Both the position numbers and the translations under genes were made by a program. From positions 3,566 to 9,286 of the forward strand of contig PBUZ01000068.1 of the NCBI GenBank assembly GCA_002728035.1: a stretch of 5,721 nucleotides of DNA, written 5' to 3'. The DNA comes from Methanobacteriota archaeon (GTDB taxonomy: Archaea; Thermoplasmatota; Poseidoniia; Poseidoniales; Poseidoniaceae). The stretch's first letter is position 1; the number at the start of each line of letters is the position of its first letter. Below the pieces are notes generated by a model. It was given only the letters and a program-made list of their open reading frames with translations, did not search any database and was not told the DNA's origin. Below, in pieces: positions 5,709 through 5,721 of the stretch.

Positions 5709-5721
5709 AAAGCATCAAATG
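5705..5721 (+). CDS. Possible start of next operon gene (3'-truncated by window end)
   Basis: ATG 5705 overlaps the tiaS TGA in an ATGA arrangement, the classic sign of a translationally coupled next gene. Only five codons (MKSIK) are visible before the window ends, so neither the frame nor the product can be verified. A purine-rich GATAAGAAG lies about 9 bases upstream but is only a weak ribosome binding site. Confidence 0.35.

Overview
The window reads as a compact piece of an archaeal chromosome, most likely from a marine planktonic euryarchaeon of the Marine Group II (Poseidoniales) type. The archaeal assignment rests on a near full-length tRNA(Ile2) agmatidine synthase (TiaS, found only in archaea), an archaeosortase-like membrane transpeptidase, and two tRNA genes with no encoded CCA. 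The Poseidoniales assignment is softer. It rests on the architecture of the first protein (PPC-type beta domains, EF-hands, an Asp-rich thrombospondin type 3 stretch, one membrane helix, an acidic cytoplasmic tail), which I associate with that group. No phylogenetic marker was tested.

Layout from left to right. Bases 1-1488 (+) are the 3' part of a large secreted, membrane-anchored calcium-binding protein whose start lies outside the window. A tRNA-Arg(CCG) follows at 1527-1598 (+). An Old Yellow Enzyme family flavin oxidoreductase lies on the minus strand at 1600-2688; its stop codon is one base from the end of the tRNA. A tRNA-Gly(CCC) lies at 2767-2838 (+). The archaeosortase-family gene is on the minus strand at 2840-3745, again with its stop codon one base from the tRNA end. 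From about 3825 a plus-strand operon runs rightward: a zinc-loop HAD phosphatase of the GmhB/HisB-N type (3825-4484), then tiaS (4494-5708), whose ribosome binding site overlaps the phosphatase stop codon. A further gene probably starts at 5705 in an ATGA overlap and leaves the window.

How the genes work together. The archaeosortase would process and anchor surface proteins, and the first protein is a surface protein, but its C-terminus does not look like a sortase signal, so the two are not obviously enzyme and substrate. TiaS modifies C34 of tRNA-Ile(CAU); neither tRNA here is that substrate. The phosphatase may serve surface-sugar synthesis, by family analogy only. Nothing in the window forms a clear new defence or mobile system. 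The most notable points are the Cys-bounded tandem EF-hand pairs, the very tight tRNA/protein-gene convergences, the ambiguous divergent start sites near 3824-3827, and the insertion in the HAD phosphatase.

Gaps without genes are all short: 1489-1526, 2689-2766, 3746-3824 and 4485-4493. No stretch above 300 bases lacks a gene, and I see no CRISPR array, insertion sequence or attachment site.
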